The notes: generated by a model not told the origin, from the sequence alone. Positions 17,187 through 26,763 are shown, counted from the first letter of the stretch. The stretch: DNA of 64,000 nt from a bacterium (GCA_016708315.1 JADJGC010000011.1:1-64000); one strand, 5' to 3'. Made by a program: numbers and translations.

Positions 17187-18218
17187 ATGCCGCCGCTGAT
17201 TAAATACGACAACGGAATTGAAATCGAAGGACTCGATTTCCACCTTGATGCGCATCGCCGCGCTGAATGCAGTTTTGTGTCGCATGCGCATTCCGACCAC
17301 GCCCGCAAGCACGGACGTGTCTTGGCAACGGCTGAAACGATACTGATGTATCGCCGCCGCTTTCCCGGAGTGCCGACCCGCGCGCTGCCGATGAATCGCC
17401 GAATCAAACTTGGCGATGCGACGGTCGAGCTGTTTCCGTCGGGCCACATGCTCGGCTCGGTGCAGATTCTCATTGAAATCAAGCGAACGCGAATTGTCTA
17501 TACCGGCGACTTCAAGGTCTATCCCAATATCACTTGCCCGCCAATAGAATCGCGACGCTGCGATATATTGATTATGGAATCAACCTATGGCGACCCGATG
17601 TATTCATTTCCCCCCCAGAACGAAGTCTACAGCCGAATCGTCGGATTCGTCAAGCGTGCGCAGTCGGACGGCTATATCCCTGTATTGGCAGGCTATGCGA
17701 TGGGGAAGGCGCAGGAAGCTGTGTGTTTGTTGCAACAGCATGGATTCAAGGTTGCCGTTGATAAAGCGGTTAACGACATCAATCATCTTTATCGAGCCTC
17801 CGGTGTGAAAATGGAATCAACCGATCACTATCTACATACTTCGCTCGAAAACAAAGTCGTCGTCGTTTGTCCGCAGACGCTTCGTGAGGAGCAATTCAGG
17901 GCATTGCGTCGCAAGCGGTCATTGTTCTTAAGCGGCTGGTCGCAGGGCGGCAGAGGGAAGAACAACTTCAGTACAGATATGGGCGTGCCCCTATCAGATC
18001 ACGCTGATTTCACGCAGTTGATTGCCTATATCGAATCTTGCAGTCCGCGAAAGATCTACACACTCCACGGCGAGCCGAAATTTGCCCAGTTATTGCGCGA
18101 GATGGGATATGACGCCGAGTATCTGCACAAAGGCTTCCGCAGCGACCAAACTCCGGCGCGTCCCATTGACATCACTCAGCCGAAGATCGCCATCGGCACA
18201 AACTTCGAGCTTTTCTAA
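17187..18218 (+). CDS. Metallo-beta-lactamase-fold nuclease (RNA/DNA-processing, beta-CASP-like)
   Basis: 343 aa. The metal-binding motif HAHSDH (residues 33-38) is followed by SGHMLGS, the TGDFKVYP motif with its metal Asp, and LSDHADF near residue 272, all signatures of MBL-fold nucleases related to mRNA 3'-end processing factors and the ligase-associated exonuclease family. No ATP-dependent ligase or Lhr helicase gene is adjacent, so the ligase-associated role is not supported here by context. It is cytoplasmic and would use two zinc ions for phosphodiester cleavage. It lies in the collinear run 13.8-24.5 kb. Confidence 0.85.
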   Translation: MPPLIKYDNGIEIEGLDFHLDAHRRAECSFVSHAHSDHARKHGRVLATAETILMYRRRFPGVPTRALPMNRRIKLGDATVELFPSGHMLGSVQILIEIKRTRIVYTGDFKVYPNITCPPIESRRCDILIMESTYGDPMYSFPPQNEVYSRIVGFVKRAQSDGYIPVLAGYAMGKAQEAVCLLQQHGFKVAVDKAVNDINHLYRASGVKMESTDHYLHTSLENKVVVVCPQTLREEQFRALRRKRSLFLSGWSQGGRGKNNFSTDMGVPLSDHADFTQLIAYIESCSPRKIYTLHGEPKFAQLLREMGYDAEYLHKGFRSDQTPARPIDITQPKIAIGTNFELF

Positions 18219-18226
18219 CCAACCTG

Positions 18227-20266
18227 ATGAAGTTCAGTCAAATTACAGGTAAGTTCTTTGTAGCCCTTCTGCTGCTATGTAATTCAAGCGCGGCATTTGC
18301 CGACTATCTCTGGCCGCTGCCGTTTGGTAATGAGTTGACCTCGATTTTCGGCGATTATCGAACCCGCCGTTATCACGTTGGTATCGATATGCGTACCGGC
18401 GGCGAAATCGGTAAGACTGTCGTTGCCCCCGAAGACGGTTACGTGATGCGAGTCCGCACCGGATACTTTGGCTACGGAAAGGTCATCTACTACAAGCTTG
18501 CCGACGGCAATACCTGTATCTTCGCCCACCTGAGCGCGTTTGCACCGGATCTTGAGGAGTTTATTCAGCAGCGGCAAATCGCGTCGGAGTCATACAATCA
18601 AGACATTGAATTGAGTCCGGACAAGTTTCCTTACAAACGTGGCCAGACGATAGGATTCTCCGGCGCAACCGGTGTTGGCGCACCGCATTTGCATTTTGAG
18701 TTCCGCACGCCTGACAATGTTCCGGTCAATCCTCTGACGGTAAAAGGCTTTGAAGTACCCGACAACAGTGCGCCGGTGTTTCGTAATCTTCGCCTGATTG
18801 GCTTCGGAAATGATGAACTTGCTCGTGCGCTTGGCTGGAATTTCTCGTATGCATTTCGCAAATCGCCGAAATCTGCCGACTACGTTTTGACGGTGAACTT
18901 GCCGTGCGGATTGGACGATTACTGGCTCTCGGCGGAAATCGTCGACAAGGTGGGGAAGAGCATTTCTAACAAGCCAATCTACGATGTTGAGGTCCGTTGT
19001 CTCGACCGGGTGTTGTACCATCTGCGTTATGACAAGGTGCCATTCGACGACACATATCTCATCGATGCCCAGCGCAATTTCGCGATGGCACAAACCGGCA
19101 ATCAGGAATTCTACAATCTGGTTAATGTACACAATGCTCGGACAATGTCTGGCATCTGTGAAATGGTCGGACAGGACCCGCCGCCGATTGAAATCATAGC
19201 GTCTGACGCGGCCGGAAACTCCTCTAAGGCAATTGTCAGGATCTATGATTCAACGCATTCTACAAAGGACGGTAAGTTTGCTGTTCCAAAGCCGGATACT
19301 ATCAAACTTAACAACTTATTGGAAAAGTACGGCGACATAGACGGGCGACATCCGGCGGCGTTCATTCCCGGCGGCGACAAAATGTACTTGCTTGTGAAGG
19401 CGACTACTTCAAAGGCAGCGAAGGTGACAGTACACAGTAAAGGGTCGGAAAGTAGTGTGGAGTTGAATCAGGTCGCCGGCAAGTTTTATCTTGGTGTTGT
19501 TGATCGCATCTTTGGAAAGTCGCCGGGCGAAAGAATGGCACTTCGTGATTCTGTGTATGTTGTCATCGAACCGGCTGTTGGGGAGTCAAAATCGTTTACG
19601 GTCCCGACCACTTATTCCCGACTGCTCGACGACACCGGCAAGTTCGTGCCGTTGATTTCCGATGATCGGCGATTCACTGTGGAGTTTCCGGCTGACACAA
19701 ATGCGATGTTGCCATTGGATGACAATTACTATTACAAACTCAACAGATCTGGAATCGGCAAATTCCCCAACTACTCTCTCGAACCGTCCGCAACGGCGCT
19801 CACGAAACAGGTTACTTACACATATTCAATTGGCGATTCTATTCCAAAGGGCGTTGGTCTCTATTCTGTCGGCGGAAAGGGACTCTACTATCTCGGTGGA
19901 ATGATTGATAGCGTGAAGAAGACGATTACCGCTAAGTCTTATGTCCTGGCAACTATCACTGCCCGGCAAGACACGATTCCTCCCAATATCCGACAACTTA
20001 GACCGGCGGCGAATGCAGTCGTGACCAGCGCGCGCCCCAAAGTTAGTTTCAGGTTCAGTGACGAACTTTCCGGCGTAAGCGACAATATCGATATCCGCAT
20101 AGATGGCAAATGGTGTATCCCAGTCTACGACCCTGAGTCCGGTGAGGTAACAGCCGTCTCGCACTTTGACTTGTCACGCGGAAAACACAAGCTCGAAATC
20201 AAAGTCGCTGACAAAACAGGCAATGTCCGCCGCATGAGCACCGAGTTTACCCGAGGCGGCAAATAG
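18227..20266 (+). CDS. Exported M23-family (LytM) metallopeptidase
   Basis: 679 aa. The signal peptide ends around AAFADY. The M23 domain occupies residues 28-175 with zinc ligands His50 and Asp54 (YHVGIDM) and the HLH motif His154/His156 (PHLHFEF). The TVVAPEDGYV and GYFGYGKVI segments are typical of LytM endopeptidases that cut peptidoglycan cross-bridges. The long C-terminal part (180-679) is a series of beta-sandwich-like segments, with an Ig-like stretch near 575-675. It probably acts in the periplasm on the cell wall; all four metal/catalytic positions are intact. Confidence 0.9.
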   Translation: MKFSQITGKFFVALLLLCNSSAAFADYLWPLPFGNELTSIFGDYRTRRYHVGIDMRTGGEIGKTVVAPEDGYVMRVRTGYFGYGKVIYYKLADGNTCIFAHLSAFAPDLEEFIQQRQIASESYNQDIELSPDKFPYKRGQTIGFSGATGVGAPHLHFEFRTPDNVPVNPLTVKGFEVPDNSAPVFRNLRLIGFGNDELARALGWNFSYAFRKSPKSADYVLTVNLPCGLDDYWLSAEIVDKVGKSISNKPIYDVEVRCLDRVLYHLRYDKVPFDDTYLIDAQRNFAMAQTGNQEFYNLVNVHNARTMSGICEMVGQDPPPIEIIASDAAGNSSKAIVRIYDSTHSTKDGKFAVPKPDTIKLNNLLEKYGDIDGRHPAAFIPGGDKMYLLVKATTSKAAKVTVHSKGSESSVELNQVAGKFYLGVVDRIFGKSPGERMALRDSVYVVIEPAVGESKSFTVPTTYSRLLDDTGKFVPLISDDRRFTVEFPADTNAMLPLDDNYYYKLNRSGIGKFPNYSLEPSATALTKQVTYTYSIGDSIPKGVGLYSVGGKGLYYLGGMIDSVKKTITAKSYVLATITARQDTIPPNIRQLRPAANAVVTSARPKVSFRFSDELSGVSDNIDIRIDGKWCIPVYDPESGEVTAVSHFDLSRGKHKLEIKVADKTGNVRRMSTEFTRGGK

Positions 20267-20327
20267 TCCATAGAGTTTTCTGCCGCCGACCTTGAATACT
20301 CCCAGCAAATCGCATATATTCCAACAA

Positions 20328-21020
20328 ATGATTCCACTGCGCGACGAAGTTCCGACCCGGCATTTTCCCATTGTCACGGTGATTCTGATTGCCGTCAATG
20401 TTCTGGTTTACGTATACCAGTTCTTCCTGCCAGATGTGCAATTGAACATCATGGTCTACAAGTGGGCGTACATTCCCATCGAGTACACTAGGTTTGAGCA
20501 GGTCTATCCAGAATTGGCAGTACCGTTTGGTCTGACAGTTTTTACCAGCATGTTTCTTCATGGCGGATTTATGCACCTTGCCGGTAACATGCTGTATCTG
20601 TGGATATTCGGAAACAACATCGAAGACCAGCTTGGGAAGATCAAGTTCATCATCTTCTACTTGGTCTCCGGAATTGCGGCTGTTGCATTGTTCACAGCAT
20701 TCGATCCAAGTTCTGAGGTACCAATGATCGGAGCATCCGGCGCGATTGCCGGGGTCATGGGCGCCTATATGGTGCTGTTTCCAAATGCGCGTATTCACAC
20801 GATCATTTTCCTCGGCTTTTTCATTCAGGCGGTTCGCGTCCCTGCGAAGATTCTCCTTGTTTTCTGGTTCGCTATGCAGATTATATTCGGATTACCCTCG
20901 TTGATGGGACCATCACAAGGTGGGGTGGCGTGGTTTGCACACGTAGGCGGTTTCGCCTTCGGTTGGCTCTACTTCAAGTTGACCAACAAAAAGCCCTATA
21001 ACCAATACTGGAACGATTAG
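20328..21020 (+). CDS. Rhomboid-family intramembrane serine protease
   Basis: 230 aa from the ATG at 20328 (MIPLRDEVPTRHFPIVT is the usual family start; an upstream in-frame TTG at 20292 is less likely). About six transmembrane segments are seen. The HLAGNMLYLWIFG loop, the catalytic serine in GASGAIAGVMGAY and the catalytic histidine in AWFAHVGGFAFGW are all present. It cleaves transmembrane substrates within the inner membrane. It ends 5 bases before dnaE, suggesting cotranscription. The substrate is unknown. Confidence 0.93.
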   Translation: MIPLRDEVPTRHFPIVTVILIAVNVLVYVYQFFLPDVQLNIMVYKWAYIPIEYTRFEQVYPELAVPFGLTVFTSMFLHGGFMHLAGNMLYLWIFGNNIEDQLGKIKFIIFYLVSGIAAVALFTAFDPSSEVPMIGASGAIAGVMGAYMVLFPNARIHTIIFLGFFIQAVRVPAKILLVFWFAMQIIFGLPSLMGPSQGGVAWFAHVGGFAFGWLYFKLTNKKPYNQYWND

Positions 21021-21025
21021 AGTCT

Positions 21026-24000
21026 ATGTCTAATACAGCTGAATTTGTCCATCTGCACAATCACACGCAGTACTCGCTTCTCGACGGCGCCTGCCGTATC
21101 GAGCGTTTCGTTGATCTTGCAAAGCAGATGGGATTTCATGCGCTGGCAATTACCGACCACGGAAATATGTTCGGTGCGATCGAGTTCTATAAAGCTGCAC
21201 TGAAAGCTGGAATCAAACCGATTATTGGAACCGAGGCGTACGTAGCCCCGAAGTCGCGCGAGCTAAAGCAATCTGTCGCTGGGTATCCTGACGGCGGGAA
21301 TCATCTGCTCTTGCTTGCAAAGAACAAGCAGGGATACCAGAACCTGATTAAGCTTTCAACCATTGGATACCTTGAAGGCTTCTACCATCGGCCACGCATC
21401 GACAAGGAATCGCTCAAGAAATACTCCGAAGGCTTAATCTGCACCTCTGCCTGCCTTCAAGGCGAAGTTGCCTTTCACTTACGCAATAACAATCAAGAAG
21501 AAGCCAAGCGCGCGGCTTTTCAATTTGCCGACATATTCGGCAAAGAGAATTTCTACATCGAGATACAAGACCACACCATCGATGACGAAGACAAGGTTCG
21601 TCCGCTGTTGCTGAAGCTTGCGAAGGAAAACAACTTCAACCTTGTAGCGACGAATGACTGCCACTATTTGCAGAAGGATCACCATCAAGCGCATGATGTC
21701 TTGCTTTGCATACAGACAGGCAAACAGGTCAATGATGCCGACCGGATGCGATACACGACAGACCAACTCTATGTCAAAACTGTGGCAGAAATGAAAGAAC
21801 GCTTCGGTCAGTATCCGAATGCGATCGAAAACACTCTCAAAATCGCTGAAGAGTGTAATGTCGAAATCAAACTGCACGACATGCACCTGCCGGCATTTCC
21901 TTTGCCGTTATCAGCAAGCAATCCCGATGACTACCTTACTCATCTCGCCGAAGAGGGATTGCTGGAGCGGTATCCAAACCCGACTCCAGAGGTTCGCGAG
22001 CGTCTGAATTTCGAGTTGGGCGTGATCAAGCAGATGAAATATGCAGGATACTTTCTGATCGTGCAGGATTTCACCCGCCACGCTCGCGAAATCGGAGTCT
22101 CGGTCGGACCGGGTCGTGGCTCAGCTGCCGGTTCAATCGTCTCGTATGTGCTCGGTATCACCAACATTGATCCGATCAAGTACGATTTGCTTTTTGAGCG
22201 TTTCCTCAATCCCGAACGCATTAGCATGCCTGACATTGACATCGACTTCTCCGACCGCGGTCGCGACAAGATTATCCAATATGTTATCCAGAAGTATGGA
22301 CAGGAAAACGTCGGGCAGATTATCACCTTCGGCACCATGGCTGCTCGCGGCGTTGTGCGCGATGTCGGTCGTACCCTCGGTGTGCCCTATGGTGATGTCG
22401 ACAAGATCGCCAAGTTGATACCGTTTGCTCTCGACATGACGATTGAAAAGGCGCTTCAGCTTGAACCACAGTTGACTGAACTTGCCAAGACCGATGCCCG
22501 AATAGACAAATTGCTGGAGTACTCGAAGATACTTGAAGGACTCACGCGCCATGCTTCGACGCACGCCGCCGGAGTGGTAATCGCACCATCGGCGCTTACC
22601 GACTACGTTCCGCTTTACAAAGGCAGCAAAGACGAAATCACGACCCAGTGGGACATGAAGGCTGTCGAAGAAATCGGCCTTCTCAAGATGGACTTCCTCG
22701 GATTGCGTACGCTCACCGTTCTTGACGATTCACTGGCAATGATCAAGGGTGGCAAGGGTGTCGAAATCGATCTCGATCAGATTCCCCTTGATGATCGCGA
22801 TGTTTACAAGCTCTTCGGCGCCGGTTATACGATCGGAATCTTCCAGTTCGAATCTTCGGGAATGCGGGATTATCTGCGAAAGCTCAAACCGGAGAATCTC
22901 AACGATTTGGCGGCGATGAACGCACTTTATCGTCCGGGTCCGCTCAAAGGCGGTGTCGTCGATCTGTACATCGACCGCAAGCATGGCCGCGAAAAGACGG
23001 AATATGTACACCCGTTACTGGAATCGATTCTAAAAGACACTTACGGCGTAATAGTTTTCCAAGAGCAGGCGATCAAGATCGCGTCCGAGATGGCGGGTTA
23101 CTCGCTTGGAAAAGCGGATATTCTGCGCAAAGCAATGGGTAAGAAGAACGCCGAGTTGATGCGCTCGCAGAAGGAAGAATTCACTGCCGGGTGTATCGAA
23201 AAGGGAATTGACAAGAAGACTGCCGAGACCGTATTCGATCTCATCGACAAGTTCGCAGGGTACGGATTCAATAAGTCGCATTCGGTCGGTTACGCTTTAC
23301 TTGCCTACCAAACAGCATATCTCAAAGCGCATTACCCTCACGAATTCATGGCAGCAAACATGACCTCGGAAATGATCTCGACTGAGCGCATTATCATTCT
23401 CATGGAGGAATGCCGCAGAATGGGGATCGAGGTATTGCCGCCGGATGTCAATGAATCGCAAGAGTCGTTTACCGTAGTCGACGGGAAGATCCGTTTCGCA
23501 CTAACTGCCGTCAAGAACGTTGGTCAGGGAGCCGTGCAGGCAATACTCAGAGCTCGCAACGAGGGCGGCCATTTCACAACAATCTGTGATCTGACTACTC
23601 GTGTGGAACTAAACGCGCTCAACCGGCGCACGCTTGAATCGCTAACTATGTCCGGAGCGCTGGATTCGCTTACCGGCAGCCGCGCACAGTTGTTTGAGGC
23701 GACCGAAAGCGCGCTCAATTTTGGGCAGTCGATTCAACGCAAAGAAGCAATTCATCAAGTCGATATGTTTGCAGCAATCGGTGGAGTCGATACCACAGTT
23801 CAAGAGCCGCCGCTTCCGAAAATCGATGAGTGGAATCGCTCAATTCTCCTTCAGAAGGAGAAAGAGGCACTTGGCTTCTACGTGAGTGGACACCCTCTGG
23901 AAAAATACCGTCTTGAATTAGCGGCATTTGCCACAGTGAATTCGGAGGAGATTTCTGAACAACCTGACGGTGCTGAAGTATCCCTTGGCGGAATTGTCCA

Positions 24001-24472
24001 GAACCTGAAGATCAATTACGACAAGCAGGGGCGGCAAATGGCGTTCATTACTCTGGAGGATTTCTTTGGAGTGATTGAAATCCTGACCTTTGCCGATCTA
24101 TATGAGAAATCTAAACAGCTTATTCAGGTGGATGCCCGGCTACTTTGCCGGGGAAGGGTTTCGACCCGAGAAAACGAAAAACCAAAGCTAATCGGTTCTG
24201 ATGTTGTCGGTTTAGAGGGACTATTTAATGCCCGGCCGGCTGTTATGGAAGTGTTTTTGAATGGTTCTGCAAACGATAAGATGTTGCAGGATATATGCTT
24301 GGAGCTGGCAGCGCACCCCGGCCCGGTGAAGGTACAGCTGTCGATGATTTCCGGAAGTCAGCTGTTTACGCTCTCGCCACGTAAGATTAAGGTGTTACCG
24401 GACCAGCAAATGTTCGAAAAACTCGAGAGTATTGTTGGAAAAGAGAACATAACTTTTCGTAAATCCGGCTGA
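21026..24472 (+). CDS. dnaE: DNA polymerase III alpha subunit
   Basis: 1148 aa, the normal size for DnaE1. The N-terminal PHP domain starts VHLHNHTQYSLLDG (His9/11/13) with AITDHGNM. The palm catalytic aspartates lie in PDIDIDF (residues 402-408; D403, D405) and LLKMDFLGL. The fingers include PGPLKGGVVDLYIDRKHG, and helix-hairpin-helix and OB-fold domains follow. A clamp-binding motif QVDMF lies at residues 911-915. This is the replicative polymerase catalytic subunit. The upstream rhomboid gene ends 5 bases before. No frameshift is visible over 3.4 kb, in contrast with the 52-63 kb region. Confidence 0.98.
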   Translation: MSNTAEFVHLHNHTQYSLLDGACRIERFVDLAKQMGFHALAITDHGNMFGAIEFYKAALKAGIKPIIGTEAYVAPKSRELKQSVAGYPDGGNHLLLLAKNKQGYQNLIKLSTIGYLEGFYHRPRIDKESLKKYSEGLICTSACLQGEVAFHLRNNNQEEAKRAAFQFADIFGKENFYIEIQDHTIDDEDKVRPLLLKLAKENNFNLVATNDCHYLQKDHHQAHDVLLCIQTGKQVNDADRMRYTTDQLYVKTVAEMKERFGQYPNAIENTLKIAEECNVEIKLHDMHLPAFPLPLSASNPDDYLTHLAEEGLLERYPNPTPEVRERLNFELGVIKQMKYAGYFLIVQDFTRHAREIGVSVGPGRGSAAGSIVSYVLGITNIDPIKYDLLFERFLNPERISMPDIDIDFSDRGRDKIIQYVIQKYGQENVGQIITFGTMAARGVVRDVGRTLGVPYGDVDKIAKLIPFALDMTIEKALQLEPQLTELAKTDARIDKLLEYSKILEGLTRHASTHAAGVVIAPSALTDYVPLYKGSKDEITTQWDMKAVEEIGLLKMDFLGLRTLTVLDDSLAMIKGGKGVEIDLDQIPLDDRDVYKLFGAGYTIGIFQFESSGMRDYLRKLKPENLNDLAAMNALYRPGPLKGGVVDLYIDRKHGREKTEYVHPLLESILKDTYGVIVFQEQAIKIASEMAGYSLGKADILRKAMGKKNAELMRSQKEEFTAGCIEKGIDKKTAETVFDLIDKFAGYGFNKSHSVGYALLAYQTAYLKAHYPHEFMAANMTSEMISTERIIILMEECRRMGIEVLPPDVNESQESFTVVDGKIRFALTAVKNVGQGAVQAILRARNEGGHFTTICDLTTRVELNALNRRTLESLTMSGALDSLTGSRAQLFEATESALNFGQSIQRKEAIHQVDMFAAIGGVDTTVQEPPLPKIDEWNRSILLQKEKEALGFYVSGHPLEKYRLELAAFATVNSEEISEQPDGAEVSLGGIVQNLKINYDKQGRQMAFITLEDFFGVIEILTFADLYEKSKQLIQVDARLLCRGRVSTRENEKPKLIGSDVVGLEGLFNARPAVMEVFLNGSANDKMLQDICLELAAHPGPVKVQLSMISGSQLFTLSPRKIKVLPDQQMFEKLESIVGKENITFRKSG

Positions 24473-24505
24473 TTCTGGGAACCGGAGAAATTCAATAGGG
24501 TTAAA

Positions 24506-25330
24506 ATGAATAACTGTTACTGGACGACGAAAGTCCTTGTACTACAAAAGAAAACGATGACAAAGATGACCATGACTATTGTTCGCAAAGCTCTCAGTGT
24601 ATCGATTCCAGCCCTTGTGCTGATCTCGAGTTTCTTCAGCTACTCGACACCGGCAATTGCAGACAGCAGTGCAAAGAAAGCAATCGCCTGGATGCCGTAT
24701 GACTCGGCAATTGTGAAAGCAAAGAAAGAGAACAAACACGTTCTCATACACTTCACTACGTCTTGGTGTGGCTGGTGCAAGAAAATGATCGCTGAAACTT
24801 ACACTAATCCGAATGTGATGGGTATCGTCAATAGCGATTTTGTAACAGCTCGTGTTGATGGGGATTCATACGGTGTACTTAAACTCGCCGATGGCGACAT
24901 CACCGAAAAGGGCCTGACAATGCAATACGGTGTACGCTCCTATCCGACTACGTTTTTCCTCGAGCCAACTGGGACCAAGATCGCGGGTGCTCCGGGTTAT
25001 CTTGACACCACGCAGATGCTGTATGTTCTTGGCTTCATTAGCGGAAATTACAATGAAGACATCGCCTTTACAGATTATGTCTCGATGCAGAAGAAATTGG
25101 AATCAGTTCGTCCCGATGCGAAGCTCAAACTGGGAATGACTGCCAAGCAAGTTCGCACTTCCTGGGGCGATCCCGCCAAAGTCGAGCCAAAGACAAGTGA
25201 CAAGGGCAATCTGGAAGAATGGGCTTATGGGACAAACCAGTTCCTGATCTTCAAAGACGGCAAGTTGAGGGGCTTTCAGGAACGCGAAGTAAGTGCAAAC
25301 TCGACAAAAGTAAAGGCGACTAACCCGTAA
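24506..25330 (+). CDS. Exported thioredoxin-like protein (CGWC) with BamE/SmpA-like C-terminus
   Basis: 274 aa. A hydrophobic export signal lies at about residues 28-50. The thioredoxin-like domain (residues 60-180) has LIHFTTSWCGWCKKM with Cys88/Cys91 and the cis-Pro region SYPTTFFLEP, as in the periplasmic thioredoxin/DUF255-like group. The C-terminal part has LKLGMTAKQVRTSWGDPAKV...EEWAYG---FLIFKDGKL, matching the BamE/SmpA-like fold. It would act on disulfides in the periplasm. An ATG at 24557 is an alternative start. It is adjacent to a second thioredoxin-like lipoprotein and a Cys-rich HMA protein. Confidence 0.85.
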   Translation: MNNCYWTTKVLVLQKKTMTKMTMTIVRKALSVSIPALVLISSFFSYSTPAIADSSAKKAIAWMPYDSAIVKAKKENKHVLIHFTTSWCGWCKKMIAETYTNPNVMGIVNSDFVTARVDGDSYGVLKLADGDITEKGLTMQYGVRSYPTTFFLEPTGTKIAGAPGYLDTTQMLYVLGFISGNYNEDIAFTDYVSMQKKLESVRPDAKLKLGMTAKQVRTSWGDPAKVEPKTSDKGNLEEWAYGTNQFLIFKDGKLRGFQEREVSANSTKVKATNP

Positions 25331-25331
25331 T

Positions 25332-25835
25332 ATGACGTTGCTAATTAGATTCGCAACAATACTTGCAATGATTGCTCTGGTGCTGGCTTCATGCTCGAGT
25401 TCAGATACTCCAGCAACGAGTCAACTTGGTCAAGCACCGGGGTTTGCTTTGGAAGGCATGGACGGGAAAACCATTGACTTTGAGCAATACAAGGGTAAAT
25501 TAGTGTTGGTAGATTTCTGGGCAACATGGTGTCCACCGTGTCGCCGGTCAATTCCGCACCTTGCGGAGCTGCATACCAAATACTCCGGTCGCGGTTTTGA
25601 AGTCGTTGGCATTTCGCTGGATAATACAGGTAAAGAATCAGTTGCGAGTTTTGCGCGGGATTACTCAATCCCGTATACGATCCTGATGGGGACGCAAGAA
25701 ACCGCAATGAAATGGAATATTGGAAGCGGCATACCGGTAGCGATTCTTGTAAATCGGGAAGGTGCCGTTGTTGAGAAAATCGTCGGGTACAAGGACACGC
25801 AATTCTGGGAACAGAAGATCGCCCAGTATTTGTAG
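25332..25835 (+). CDS. TlpA/ResA-like thiol-disulfide lipoprotein
   Basis: 167 aa with lipobox LVLASC (acylated Cys about residue 21). The domain reads APGFALEGMDGK-IDF-QYKGKLVLVDFWATWCPPCRR with the redox pair Cys67/Cys70, then GFEVVGISLD, and the cis-Pro loop GIPVAILVN. This is the TlpA/ResA family: membrane-anchored reductants acting in the envelope, for example in apocytochrome or copper-centre maturation. It begins one base after the stop of the preceding thioredoxin-like gene, so the two form an operon. The c-type haem protein at 7.1 kb shows a need for such chemistry in this organism. Confidence 0.92.
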   Translation: MTLLIRFATILAMIALVLASCSSSDTPATSQLGQAPGFALEGMDGKTIDFEQYKGKLVLVDFWATWCPPCRRSIPHLAELHTKYSGRGFEVVGISLDNTGKESVASFARDYSIPYTILMGTQETAMKWNIGSGIPVAILVNREGAVVEKIVGYKDTQFWEQKIAQYL

Positions 25836-25923
25836 TAGTGCCCGGCAGGAAGTTTAACGAAGAAGCAAAATGAAGAAAATAGAGAAACCAATAACCAACA
25901 ACACTACATCAGGAGGAGAGAGA

Positions 25924-26706
25924 ATGAGAAAATTCGCTTTCATCTGTATGGTGATCGCAGTAGCTGCGTTCCTCGCGGCTCCGGCGGTCTTCGCTTGCGA
26001 TGGCGCCAAGACTGGCGACAAGGCTTCAGCGTCAAGCTGCAGCAGCTCCAAAGTTACAACGGCCTCAGCTACCAGCAAAGATAAGGTAACTGCGACCAAC
26101 GTTGGCGCCAGCTGTTCAAAGGAAGGCGCTGCCAAGACCGGAACAACTGCTGGTGCTTCCTGCACCGCGGCTGAGAAGGCTGCCTGCGCTGCCAAGACCG
26201 GTACCACTGCCGGTGCTACCTGCACTGAAGCCGAAAAGGCCGCTTGCGCTGCCAAGACCGGCACAACTGCCGGTGCCACCTGCACCAGCGGTGCCAAGGC
26301 CACCACGGCCGGCGCTACCCTGCCGAACGGACATCCGGACCTCAAGGTTGCCGATGCCCTTAAGTGCGGTACTGCTATGGTCGCTTTCGTCAACGTCGAG
26401 AAGATGACCTGCGCCGGTTGCGTTTCTGGCGTCAACAAGGCCGTTGGCTCAATCGATGGCGTTTGCGCCGTTGAGACCAGCCTCGACAAGAAGACCAGCA
26501 CGATCGTGTTCCATCCTGACAAAGTGAAGACTGACGACCTTGTCGCCACCATCACCAAGGCAGGCTTCACGGCCACTATGAAGTCCGAGTGCACGGAAGA
26601 CATGAAAGCTGTCTTCTGCGCTGATTTCGATCCGGCCAAGTGTGCCAAGGTCTGTGCCAACTCTGCTGCTTGCAGCAAGAAGGACACCAAGAGCAGCGAA
26701 TCCTAA
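25924..26706 (+). CDS. Exported Cys-rich protein with heavy-metal-associated (HMA) domain and 20-aa tandem repeats
   Basis: 260 aa. The start at 25924 is set by AGGAGGAGAG directly upstream. A signal peptide ends AVFACDG. It is followed by an Ala/Thr/Cys/Lys-rich region with three near-perfect repeats of 20 residues (AAKTGTTAGATCT-AEKAAC). Residues about 145-220 form an HMA domain with MTCAGC (Cys163/Cys166) and the usual GV-AV-TSLD--TSTIVFHP pattern. A Cys-rich tail (CAD--PAKCAKVCANSAAC) follows. It is probably a periplasmic metal-binding protein (copper or mercury type by domain). It follows two thioredoxin-like genes, which fits thiol or metal handling. Repeat number may vary between strains. 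Confidence 0.88.
   Translation: MRKFAFICMVIAVAAFLAAPAVFACDGAKTGDKASASSCSSSKVTTASATSKDKVTATNVGASCSKEGAAKTGTTAGASCTAAEKAACAAKTGTTAGATCTEAEKAACAAKTGTTAGATCTSGAKATTAGATLPNGHPDLKVADALKCGTAMVAFVNVEKMTCAGCVSGVNKAVGSIDGVCAVETSLDKKTSTIVFHPDKVKTDDLVATITKAGFTATMKSECTEDMKAVFCADFDPAKCAKVCANSAACSKKDTKSSES
26128..26307 (+). repeat. Three 60-bp in-frame tandem repeats
   Basis: Units at 26128-26187, 26188-26247 and 26248-26307 each start GCTGCCAAGACCGG and encode a 20-residue Cys-containing repeat in the HMA protein. The third copy diverges at its 3' end. Confidence 0.9.
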
Positions 26707-26731
26707 ATCGATTCTTGATCTTGTAAGTATG

Positions 26732-26763
26732 AGGGCGGTTGATCTGAATCAACCGCCCTTTTT
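26732..26763 (+). terminator. Rho-independent terminator after the HMA protein gene
   Basis: An 11-bp perfect stem (GGGCGGTTGAT/ATCAACCGCCC) with a CTGA loop is followed by five T. A TATAAT (26769-26774) directly after it may belong to the next gene's promoter. Confidence 0.9.

Noticed and set aside
17187..18218. MBL nuclease considered as a DNA ligase-associated exonuclease
   Set aside because: Sequence family fits loosely, but no ligase or Lhr helicase gene is adjacent, so only the broader MBL-nuclease call is kept.
26128..26307. 60-bp tandem repeats considered as a CRISPR array
   Set aside because: They are in-frame coding repeats without unique spacers, and no cas genes are in the window.
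25854..26690. Open frame of 278 codons opposite the HMA protein gene
   Set aside because: It mirrors the biased Ala/Thr/Cys-rich composition of the real gene on the plus strand; the plus frame has signal peptide, HMA motif and a strong ribosome binding site.
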